From Cladopsammia gracilis (taxonomy: Eukaryota; Cnidaria; Anthozoa; Scleractinia; Dendrophylliidae): a stretch of 64,000 bases of DNA. The notes under the pieces are model-generated. The model was not told where the DNA came from. It did not search any database and saw only the letters and a list, made by a program, of their open reading frames with translations. Below, piece after piece: positions 24,070 to 33,760 of the stretch; the first letter of the stretch is position 1; each line of letters starts with the position of its first letter. The position numbers were made by a program, and so were the translations under genes. The stretch is from NCBI GenBank assembly GCA_022457155.1, contig JAJGOT010000122.1, forward strand, positions 420,001 through 484,000, given 5' to 3'.

Positions 24070-24147
24070 TGTCCTCTAAGCCTTGTTTACATGTGAGTGC
24101 CTAGTTCTCAAGAACGCGCGTCCAAGAATATCGAAAGGATGCTATTG
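24070..24147 (-). repeat. Right terminal inverted repeat
   Basis: Reverse complement of 18532-18609. It closes the YqaJ/THAP element. Confidence 0.75.
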
Positions 24148-24280
24148 TACAAGAGGTTAATGCTGGAGAACATGTACAGTGGATCAAGATATACATATGT
24201 ATACAAAAAAACAAAGGCTTACTGAAATAAGATGCTCACATTTTCCCATTTTTTTGGTAGAATGGTACCCGCATTGACTT

Positions 24281-25088
24281 CTATGCGGTAGAATGATTTG
24301 AGGTATTGCAGGAAACCTGATATCTTTGGTGAGATTTCCTTTTTTTGCTAATCCAGATGAAATTTCTGGCTAGAAGGTAAAGAAAATTTATTTGCTGACA
24401 GTTTTTGGAGGAATCCGACTTTAGACCAAGTACAACAAGTATATCTAATGTGTAATGTTCGGGAATAATGTGAAGCAAAGTCAACTTAAAGGTCAAACTA
24501 TGCCAGAAAGAAGCCACTTTAGGACAAGACCAAAAGAGATGAAAAAGTTTCTCCGGTTCGTTATTACAAAAAGAGCAATTTGGGTTGTCTTTTACTCCAA
24601 TTTTTGTCAAGAAGTCATTTGTTGATATTCGTCTATGCAAAAATTTATATTGAAATTCAATAATTCTCGTACTTTTAGTGTGTTTAGCGGCCAGCTGGTA
24701 GGCTTCCCGCCAATTAATCACATCACCATCATTTTGGTTGCAGTCTTTTAGCCATTTCTGTTGATTATGGGATGGTAACATGCACTTTGTGGAAAGCAAC
24801 TTGGTGTATACAAGTTTGCTCGCACTTTGGCATTTTGTTAATCTCACTGCAAAGGTTTCATGATTGTTGCAGTTGTTGATACAGTTGTTTTTACATGTAA
24901 TCCAAAGAGATTTTAGAGCAGACAGAAGTCCGAAGTACTTTAAAAGACAAACTTTGAGGCTGTATTTGTGCTGCAGTTTAGCTAGTGATAAAAAATTGTT
25001 ATGTGCATTTTTCAAATGTTTTACTTTCGTTAACACCTCTATCGAACCATTCTCGATAGAAGAAAAGTGTGAAAAAGAAAATCTAAAA
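24281..25088 (-). pseudogene. Non-LTR retrotransposon C-terminal fragment (zf-RVT region)
   Basis: The minus-strand frame contains FQYKFLHRRISTNDFLTKIG and a CysCysHisCys knuckle (CSFCNNEPEKLFHLFWSC), typical of the RT zinc-binding domain after the reverse transcriptase of L1/Tx1-like LINEs. The tail ARNFIWISKKRK is also typical. No RT core is present, so the copy is 5'-truncated. On its 5' side it is joined to a tRNA-like sequence (25089-25165) rather than RT sequence. Confidence 0.7.
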
Positions 25089-25165
25089 TCCCCACTCAGG
25101 ATTGAACCTGTGACCACAGCTAGGCTTAGGCTTACACAGCCTACCGTACCACTGTACCACCTAGC
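25089..25165 (-). repeat. tRNA-like sequence (SINE head or tRNA pseudogene)
   Basis: On the minus strand it starts GCTAGGTGGTACAGTGGTAC (A-box region). It has an anticodon-arm-like TAGGC-TGTGTAA-GCCTA and a B box GGTTCAATCC. U33 is replaced by G, so it is unlikely to be a working tRNA. It abuts the LINE fragment. Confidence 0.55.
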
Positions 25166-25680
25166 TTCTCGGGTTGCTTAGAAAGAAAAAAATATATACT
25201 AATAAAAACTTTAGGGCTAACAACTCCTCGCAGTATACTCTGACTGACTTCACATTTACGGCAATTTCGTGGATAGCCCGTTCAAAGTTCACATGCTTCT
25301 ATCTGATGGGTTAAAAATAGTTGTTCATGCTATTAACATGATTAACGTTCTAATTGCATAATTATTTAGATAGTTTAGATAGGTGTCCTTACTTAGTGGG
25401 TAACTGCTATATTTTTTCTTGACACAGAAATAAAGTTTTTATTATTTTATTTTTTATTACAAATTGATGTTTAGGGTGAACTTTCGAGCTACGAAGTTCA
25501 GCAATGGTTCATTGTCCGCACCCGTGATCGACAGTAATGTAAATCTCTTAAATATATCAGATTTTTAAAGCTTCGATAAGAACATTGCATTTTAATTATA
25601 TGTGCCACACTCACTGCTGTTGATTGTTACAACACCTCATTTTACGAGTACGGATCCAAACAATGTTTGCTTCCCTCTGC
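25166..25680. other. Non-coding spacer with a dispersed repeat
   Basis: Contains TTTAGGGCTAACAACTCCTC at about 25211-25230, also seen near 18041 and, inverted, near 30115. No coding support. Confidence 0.4.
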
Positions 25681-28360
25681 ATCACCCTGATTTGTAATAA
25701 ACAACAGGATTTGTAATATCAACCGGATTTGTAATAAAAATCAACCTGATATGTAATAACAACAGGATTTGTAATAAAAATCAACCTAATATGTAATAAA
25801 ATAACTAACCGGATTTGTAACTAACTTTCAACCAAATTTGTAATAACATACTTAGCCGGATTTGTAATAACCTATTAACAGGATTTGTAATAACGCTGCG
25901 AAAGGTGAGTGATACTTTGATGTGCGTTTCCAATAAAATATGAATACCCTTACCTACCTCTAAGAGGGTCTGAATGGGGGGGTCCACATGTCGGTTGTCG
26001 GTTAAAATTTCATTACTTTGTCGGTTGTCGGTTAAAATTTTCGACCTTTGTCGGTTGTCGGTAAATCCCAGTTAATAATTAAAAATGCAAGATCATGCAA
26101 GTTAATTGTTCACATTTGTTATGTAATTTGCGCAGTTTTAAGACTTTAAACTCTAGAAGAAGTGTAAAACTTGTAATAATTCATTATTTGATTGCACCAA
26201 GAGATTATAATTGGACAATTATTTTCTCTTGATGGCACTTAAACCTAGTTAACTCTGTTTTTTAGCAACGTGATCGTCTACCCCACTTTTATTTGCAAAT
26301 CTAGTATACCGAGAAAATCACCAAAGCTTTTATTCTAGATGTGAATTTGTTTTCCTGTCGATTACAGGGCATCGAAGTAAATCAAGAGAGGTAAATTTGA
26401 CAAGGATGAAATGCCCACTTTAGCCTTTGGATACGTAATTTTGTTAGCTACGGAAGTATTTTTTTTCCCAAGACGTCCACAAACACTTATTACACTTATT
26501 ATTCAACGGCTCTCGTGGCTTTACTGTGGGGTTTCTTTGTTTTTTTTTTTGCCAAACATTTTGCTGCCATGCAAATTTTCCACTTCTGTTGTGAGCAACG
26601 TTTCGAGCAGCAGATCATCTAGAAATTGGGGGTTAACGTCCATCACCTTCTTGTATAGCCTGTCCATCCCCTTTATATAGACGTCTCAAAAGCAGGCAAA
26701 AGTTTAGGCAAAAGTATCAGAATCATGACACAACAGCAGGGCGTCTCGTCGGCTCGCTTACGAGCTGCTATACTAGAAATAAGCCCGCCGTTGCTCTCCG
26801 AAAAGGAGGATCCCTGGGCTTTAAAGTAATTTGAAGACAGGAAATTCTATAATTGACGAAATTTGGAATTAATGTGGTTACGTCTGGTGAAATGGAGCCC
26901 ACCAAAGGATCTGGACATTTCCTGCGCTAAAAATAAATTCAAAATGCTTTTCTTTCTGAATACAAACATCCCTATAACGTCGGACCATGTCGGTTGTCGG
27001 TTAGAATTTATTTGTCGCTAGTCGGTAATTTTTTTCTCGTTTTGTCGGTAGTCAGTAATATTTTTCGCCCTTTGTCGCTAGTCGTTTAACCCCATTCACA
27101 CCCTCCTCTAAGAATGGCTTTGGAAATTTCCAAAGGGAGCGGGGGGAGGTGAGTAAGGGGCTGAAATAAAATTCTTGGTAATTTTCTGACTGCCAACAAG
27201 AATAACGAAAATGCTTTATAGTTTGTTTTAATATAAGCAAAAGTGAAAACGCGAAACACATATATAGTATTTTTATGTTCGGCAGATTACTATGAGTAAA
27301 ACTTGTTATCATGATTACGAATTATACGAAATAAAAGCAAAATCTGGCCCCAGTTGTTCTAAAGGTGAAGAGTGCTATCAAGTGTCAAAATCACTATCCG
27401 GGGGATAACGAAAGTGGTCTCTTTAATACTTATCCACTTGCAATTAGGAATTTATCTACTAGATAAGAACTCTGGTCCTGGAATTTTCTTTTTATATTGT
27501 TTGGATCCGCTGAGGAAGTGTTTGTGTTGACTGAGTCGTTATCTTGAAGGGCTGTCCTGAGCTTTTCACTTTTCATTGAATCCAAGAAGTTTTGTTATTT
27601 AGAGCCACATATTTTTTATCATGTCCTTCGTTACTTGTAGAACGATGCAAGTTGTATTTATGAAATCGTAATGTCTGCTTTTAAATCTTACAGCTAAGCC
27701 GGGAACCGTAAACCAAGCACGGCTGCCACTGCAGTGGCGGGAAAACGAAGCGATCCCATTGCATGGTCGTATCATCAGAAGCCATGTATGATATTTTTTC
27801 ACAGTGAAAAAAAACGTTTGACCAATGAGAATGTTTCTTGCTATAGAAAGACGATTTTTACATCACTGCTTTTGTGTGAGTAAATCTAATACTTTTATAA
27901 TAAACCTCGTTATGAAGCGAGTGCCTTCCTTTTTGGGTTGAATGTCAGAGGTCATATGTGTAGACAGATGTAGAATATATTAACCCCATACCCTCTCCCC
28001 TAAACTCCTCTCAAATTGGCCTTTTCGATCCCTAACTTTTTGGAATATCCAAACCCTTCCTTTAGTGGGAGAATCAGAGAGTATCTTTAAGAAATGCACA
28101 TCAAGACAGTATAAAAATAAGTGACTCACCTTTCGCAGCGTTATTACAAATCCTGTTGATAGGTTATTACAAATCCGGTTAAATATGTTATTACACATCC
28201 GGTTGAAAGTTAGTTACAAATCCGGTGAGTTATTTTATTACATATTAGGTTCATTTTTATTACAAATCCTGTTGTTATTACATATCACGTTAATTTTTAT
28301 TACAAATCCGGTTGATATTACAAATCCTGTTGTTTATTACAAATCAGGGTGATACACCCT
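25681..28360. mobile_element. Fold-back element with repeat-filled inverted arms
   Basis: Arms at about 25681-25925 and 28125-28360 are inverted copies made of tandem phrases GGATTTGTAATAA / TTATTACAAATCC separated by short variable spacers. Inner inverted pieces (AGAGGGTCTGAATGGGG near 25966; its complement near 27090) bracket TGTCGGTTGTCGG arrays. No transposase is present. A clear target duplication was not found. Confidence 0.6.
25990..26075 (+). repeat. TGTCGGTTGTCGGTTAAAATTT array
   Basis: About three copies of a GTCGGTTGTCGGT phrase. Related copies occur at 26985-27080 in the same orientation. Confidence 0.6.
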
Positions 28361-29240
28361 CTGTGTTTAGTTTAGTTATGTACTGCGGTCATTGTTCAGA
28401 CTGTTAAGAAAGCGATATTAAATATGCGTTCTTGTCTCCTTTCATTTCAGGTCCCCAGTTTCATGTCATTATTGTTGCATTATGGTTAGCTTATCTCTAG
28501 ATTTCATATCTCCCATAGTTCTGTCCCAAGACTGTGCACAAGGTCAACAAACTTCGGCTACGATGTCGTAACATCACAGATAGAAAAGACACGTTTTTCC
28601 GGCCCCGTTTCATGTCGTTTAATACTGAAGAATTTGTGGTGATTTCTCAATTTTTACCGCCCACGTGCAAAGTTAGTGGCGACGCATGTCACTTTTCAGA
28701 GATATGCATATATTGTGAAGAAGTGATGTATTTCACTTTTCAAAATTATAAGCATATATAATGTCCTATTTCCGTTATTTATGCCTTTTCCCTTCCATCA
28801 CTTTCTAGACCATCCCAAGTGCTGGCTTGCATGAGCGCTGTTTACTGCGCAAAGAATGAAGACAACCATGTATGGCTATGAGCACAGGCTCATATACCCG
28901 CTTTTATTCAAAATATCAAGCTTTCCTTGAAAAGTGATAAATACATAACCTGGCCAAGTAAAGGTGAGGGCACAGAAAACGCCTGAACGTCTAGATAAAA
29001 AAAACACAAAGTAGAGGTGTACCGGCCATGATGAGGAGGAGGGAGAGGAAATGGGCATCTTAACCCGCAGTTGAACTGAAATGAATGACTAGCACATGAC
29101 CTTTTGGTCATATGACCGATGGTAACAACAAGAGGGGGTATCATCTAATTCTAATTATTTCCTACCCAAGCCCACTCGGATTTATTAACTAAAAATACAA
29201 AAAGGCGGGAAAAGGCATAAAAATTCTATTCGCAAGCAAA
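28361..29240. other. No gene recognised
   Basis: Open frames are short and lack known motifs. Confidence 0.35.
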
Positions 29241-29524
29241 TATTTTATTTAGGCACAGCGTAAGTGTTGTTTGCCCTAAATTTTTTATTAGTAAATTAAA
29301 TTTTTGTAAAAAAGATTTTGCTATAAAGATTAACGATAAAAGATTGTTTCGACCTCTCCGAGGTCATTTTCAAGTGGATGCAAAAATACAGAATTAGCAT
29401 AAATATATTACAGTATAAAAACATAAGAATGTAGAGAACGCTAAAATGTGGTAAAATATGTAAATATAGGTGATAAAATTACATAAAAAACAATTAAAAA
29501 ATAAAACCAAGCGAAATCAATGTG

Positions 29525-29842
29525 AAGGAAGACAAGCCGCCCCTTGTGAATCAACAATGCGTTGTATACCATTTCCAGTGTGATCTGTGCGATGCAGGTT
29601 ATGTCCGCTACACATGCTGACACTTACATCAACGCATTGAAGAACACAAGGGGTCGGCAGTCGGAAACCACCTCAGACAGCAACATGATATGGACTTGAA
29701 TGACATTGCGCGAAGTTTTAAGATTTTAAAGAAGTGCCAAAACAAATTTGATTGTCTTATTTTTGAAATGCTTTTTATCAAAGAACTCAAGCCAACATTG
29801 AACAAACAGTGCGACTCAATCCACGCTAAGTTATTTGTTTAG
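29525..29842 (+). pseudogene. GIY-YIG endonuclease C-terminal part of a Penelope-like element
   Basis: The plus frame reads CVVYHFQCDLCDAGYVRYTC, a GIY-YIG core with the CCHH-type Cys pair typical of Penelope-like proteins. An in-frame TGA follows, then HLHQRIEEHKG, NHLRQQHDMDL, LKKCQNKFDCLIFEMLFIKELKP and a stop at 29840-29842. The reverse transcriptase part is absent. The enzyme would nick DNA for target-primed reverse transcription. This copy is truncated and interrupted. Confidence 0.75.
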
Positions 29843-29984
29843 AAAGTCTTTTAACGCTTGGTTTTATTTTTAATTGTTTTTTATGTAATTTTATCACCTA
29901 TATTTACATATTTTACCACGTTTTAGCGTTCTCTACATTCTTATGTTTTTATACTGTAATATATTTATGCTAATTCTGTATTTT

Positions 29985-30030
29985 ACATCCACTTGAAAAT
30001 GACCTCAGAGAGGTCGAAACGTCGTGATCT
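29985..30030 (+). ncRNA. Hammerhead-like motif, degenerate
   Basis: AAATGACCTCAGAGAGGTCG then AAACGTC: a short stem flanked by an ATGA-like box and GAAAC. This resembles the core of the minimal hammerhead ribozymes of Penelope-like elements, but the CTGATGA box is degenerate. A second, inverted copy lies at about 29330-29375. Confidence 0.35.
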
Positions 30031-30682
30031 TTTATCGTTAATCTTTATAGGAAAATCTTTTTCTAAAAACCTACTCATTTAAATTTTTGTATACCGTTAT
30101 TTAGACACGGCGAGGAGTTGTTAGCCCTATTTTTTTATTATTATATAAAATATTTTTATATACAGGGGGGGTATTAATTTTTCATTTGAAATGTCCAAGA
30201 TTGTAGTTATGAAAAAACCATTAAAGAATATTGTTCCTACTTATACAAATGCCCAGATTATCAATAGTTGACTGAGTTGGCCTGGTTAGCCGAGCCAAAC
30301 TGTTTATATGAGAAAAAGTTGGCTCAACCAGCCGGGTAACCATGCCATTGAAAGTATGAAAACTTGGCTCGCCCAGGGTTGCTCAGGTGGTTGGTTGACC
30401 CGCCTACCCAGGACAATTCCATATAAACAGGCCTGAAACTTTCCGATCGACCACTAACTGTAGAACACTAAACAGCTAACATCTAAACTGTATAAAAGAC
30501 TGACCTCTTGTACCATCATTCTCGATTATCTTCAAGCCGTTACTGGTCACCAATTATAAAGATGTATCATTGAAGGCCTCTCTTGCCTTGGACTGAACGT
30601 AGTTAACATTAGCTGTATCTTCCTTCATATTCACATGTCTGCCCGATCTCCTGAAAGGTAGGAGTACCCTTGTCATTCTTGC

Positions 30683-30874
30683 TCATTTCCGCATGAACAA
30701 TCTTTGCAATGGCACCACCTTTTCGTCTTGCACCTCCAAAAAGTTGGACCTTGTAGAATTTGCTTGAGAGCCACCTTGAGGGACAGGACCATAAGTAAAC
30801 ACTTGACTTAATTGTCCTGATTGTTGTTCAGCAATTTGCAATTCATTTTTCAAATACAAGGAATTCGCTTCCAC
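30683..30874 (-). CDS. Possible terminal exon, unrecognised
   Basis: The minus-strand frame opens at a CATTTTACAG acceptor-like sequence (30874) and encodes about 63 residues (EANSLYLKNELQIAEQQSG, then VFTYGPVPQGG) to a stop. No family recognised and no neighbouring exon found. Confidence 0.2.
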   Translation of the reverse strand: MEANSLYLKNELQIAEQQSGQLSQVFTYGPVPQGGSQANSTRSNFLEVQDEKVVPLQRLFMRK

Positions 30875-31477
30875 CTGTAAAATGTAATTTCCTTTCGTTT
30901 ACTTCGTTTACCGCGAATGCTTAGTCATGTGCTATATAAATACCTACTTGCCTGAAACTGTGAATGGCTCTTGACAGTCTTGCCACAGACATAATTATTC
31001 TAATTCTTAATTCTTACCCTCTCTACAAAAATCGAAGGTTTTGCTGCTGGCCATACTAGAAAGGAGAAATCCACAAGGAACTACAAACACACTGACACTG
31101 TACGCCCAGCTGCAAACACAAGTTCCAAGATGACGCCCTCGGAAACCTCGTTCCCAGGGTTTTCTCGGTGGTGCCTTTTTACCTTGGAAACGAGGTTGTG
31201 CTCTTGTCCAAAGGAAGTGGGGTTATTCTCCCCTCCCAGCGTAGTCCCAAGCCAACCTTACACATTGAGTTTGTCTTCTTAGCTTGGCAGGCACCCCCAC
31301 TGCGTCAACTTTTCCCCAAAATCTCTCAATCGATTGCCAATTTTCAATTGAAAACAAAAATAGAAAATTGATATCAATTTTCAATTTATGTTTGCAAAGG
31401 TGAATTGAAGTAATGTTAACGATATGCCCTTTTCAATTTATTTCAATGCATAAAAACGGACAAATCGTATTACTATA

Positions 31478-31648
31478 TGTAATAGGACTACATGCTGTCC
31501 AATTTGGAAATAATTGGATGAAAAAAATTCCCAGGACAGCCAAAATTGGACGAGGCCATAGGCAGAGTCCAATTTGGCTGTCAGAGGAATTTTTTGAATC
31601 CAATTATTTCCAAATTGGACAAGCATGTAGTCCTATTACTTATTAATT
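31478..31648. repeat. Long palindromic fold-back (about 75-bp arms)
   Basis: TAATAGGACTACATGCTGTC and its complement GACAAGCATGTAGTCCTATTA bound arms containing CCAATTTGGAAATAATTGGA. The 15-bp spacer is GAGGCCATAGGCAGA. Related CAAATTGGACAG sequence occurs at about 32390-32403. Confidence 0.7.
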
Positions 31649-31659
31649 ATATAGCTAGT

Positions 31660-32311
31660 GAGGAAATACAGCTTAGCAGAATGTTTACCGAGCTGACCTG
31701 ACTGCCAGACAAGTTCTTTGTCTTCTTCATTCAAAGCGTGAGATGCATTTTTTCGCTTTCCGTAACCCTTCACTCTCAATTCTCTTGCTTTCGCCTCAAG
31801 TTGTTGCCTTGACTTTTCAAATTCGCCATCTCGCAAGATGCTGTGTTTTTTTGCCAGCGTTTTTTAAATAGCAGTCCAACGCGCTCTGCATCACTGCCAG
31901 ACTTTCTGGTTCATATTCGCAGCTGTCTTTTTCTCGAATTTCGGCTAAGAAGCGGCAGAGAATTGCATCTAGCTCTTCTGGAGGGATATCTTCAAAACGT
32001 CTCGCTTCGTTATTACGCTGGAGTTTCCACTCGTTGAAAACGTTCAGCCACGTTTTTGTGCTCTTGGCGGTGTTTGAGTTTTCGTTTCTGCTTCTAAGAG
32101 TATTAATTTCCTCTTCCTGCAACCATGGAAACCTCTCATTTGTGTTAGAACTGCTAAAGATGGAAAAATGTGGCAAATTTTCTTCACTGAATTCCTCCAT
32201 GTTGTCAACAATGGCGACCTGTCCTGCTTTTATTGAGTGCTGATGTTTGCTCACTGCTGATTGGTTGGTTTCACAATCCATTGTTTTCTCGGATTTCATT
32301 GGCTGAAACAA
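31660..32311 (-). pseudogene. KIAA1958/Crypton-like tyrosine-recombinase N-terminal fragment
   Basis: The frame from 32311 holds TWLNVFNEWKLQRN, FEDIPPEELDAILCRFLAEI and YEPESLAVMQSALDCYL, the helical N-terminal (core-binding-like) region of the KIAA1958/QRICH1/ZMYM group, thought to derive from Crypton tyrosine recombinases. A single-base change near 31845 shifts to the frame DGEFEKSRQQLEAKARELR and LNEEDKELVWQSGQLG. The match then stops at the palindromic repeat. The catalytic recombinase half is absent. Confidence 0.55.
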
Positions 32312-32759
32312 ACTGTCTTATTTTTTCCCAAATAGGACAGTTTCTGCATTTTTACTCAAACTTCATATTGAAAACTATCCAAATTAAATCGCAAATTGGA
32401 CAGTTCTGAGAAATTAAAGGATAATAGCCGTGCTGACAATACTGGATTAACTGACTGCTATATAATTAGATAAAACAATTTTCCAACAAACGTTTAAAAA
32501 AATCCAAAACAGACATCGATTTTTAATTTAAATAAAAAATTCAATGGATGGATGACCCACGGACCCCTTAACATACATGTACATGTATGACAGTTAACTG
32601 CTAAGCATCTGTTTTTCTCCACGGGCTTAATGAAGACACTATTGGAGGCCCCAGAATATTCATACATACATACTTTATTGCAACTCCCTTCAAGGGTTTT
32701 TCAGTTACAAGACTACCTAAATGAATAAAATAAAATATTTGCAACTTCATAATAAATAA

Positions 32760-33279
32760 ATTTATTTATCAGGTACTTATTCCCAGACACAAAATTTAGA
32801 GTAAAGGAGGTAGATCCTGACTATATCCCATCTGGTATTTCAAAAAGGAACTAACAAAAAGAGCGAAGTATCACGAGACAGTAATACAAGCTTTCTGGGA
32901 AAGATGGCAAAAGGAATATCTGACAAGTCTGCACGAACACCACTCTTACCAAAAGAAGACATCCAACAAGAAAGCAGTTGCTATAGGAGACGTTGTTCTC
33001 ATACATGATAATGTACCACGCAATCCGTGAAAAATAGGTGTTGTTACTAATTTACACAAAGGGAAAGACGAATTAGTGAGATCTGTATCTCTAAGAGTAC
33101 ATTTTGGCAATGGACTATCGAGACCTATACAGAAACTATATTCACTTCAGGTGTCAAACGAGAGTAATGTACACAGTAATAACAAAACAGATAAAGGAAA
33201 TGTAATTGATAAACAACGTCCTCCTGTACGACTTGCTGCTCAGAAGGCAACTCAGAGAATCAAGGAGCATTCAGAATGA
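32760..33279 (+). pseudogene. BEL/Pao retrotransposon C-terminal fragment (DUF5641 region)
   Basis: The plus frame reads AFWERWQKEYLTSLHEHH, then KAVAIGDVVLIHDNVPRNP, a stop where Trp is usual, and KIGVVTNLHKGKDELVRSVS, ending in a basic tail at 33279. This is the integrase-tail domain of BEL/Pao polyproteins. The rest of the element and the LTRs are not visible. Confidence 0.7.
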
Positions 33280-33760
33280 ACGCTTAACATTAAAGTGAAC
33301 AATATCAGATTTACTGTAATACTATGTAATACTATCCTGACACGTTTGCAGGGTTTTCTTTAAGAATTACAGTAGCAGGAGAGTAGTTTAAAGTAACAGG
33401 AGAATCTTGCGAAAGAGCAGCGAGCAACGCTCGCTCCACCCTCGGGGGGTCCGGGGGCATGCCCCCCCAGGAAATTTTGGATTTTTTTAACCCTCTGAGA
33501 TGCCATTTCCTGTTATCTGACAGCAAATTTCATTTCTCTCTAGCTGGCAAACAAAAAGGAATGTATACCTAAAAATGGTTCTAAACAGATGTTTTGTTCT
33601 TTGAATTTTACAAGCAAGTAAAGTTAAATCAAGAGCTCTAACCTTTTTACTCCAAGAGTCTTCTCAAATGAGTCAATTGGCCCTAACTTATCTATCTTAC
33701 TAAATATCAAATAATATACCAAAGTGTGAACATTGCAAATAAAAGGTAGCAAGCTGAAAT
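33280..33760. other. Spacer with G/C-rich palindromic phrase
   Basis: Contains CGGGGGGTCCGGGGGCATGC near 33434. No coding support. Confidence 0.35.

Larger units (their letters stand above)
18532..24147. mobile_element. Complete ISL2EU-like DNA transposon with YqaJ and THAP/DDE genes
   Basis: Inverted repeats at 18532-18609 and 24070-24147 share phrases such as CCTTTCGATATTCTTG, ACGCGCG, GAACTAG and ACATGTAAAC. Inside are two convergent genes: SAP/SWIM/YqaJ nuclease on plus (18612-21813) and THAP/DDE_4 transposase on minus (23999-22007). Both are frameshifted. Target duplication could not be fixed with certainty. Confidence 0.75.
29285..30075. mobile_element. Penelope-like element 3' fragment with inverted arms
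   Basis: Arms of about 215 bp (29285-29505 and 29860-30075) are inverted copies of each other and share AACGATAAAAGAT and GACCTC...GAGGTC. Between them lies the C-terminal GIY-YIG coding part. Inverted pseudo-LTR arrangements are known for Penelope-like elements. Confidence 0.6.

Noticed and set aside
25089..25165. Functional tRNA-Thr gene
   Set aside because: Position 33 is G instead of U, arms are imperfect, and the unit is fused to a LINE fragment, so a SINE head or pseudogene fits better.
28534..28761. 75-residue plus-strand ORF as a gene
   Set aside because: No recognisable motif, no splice context and ordinary length for chance in this sequence.
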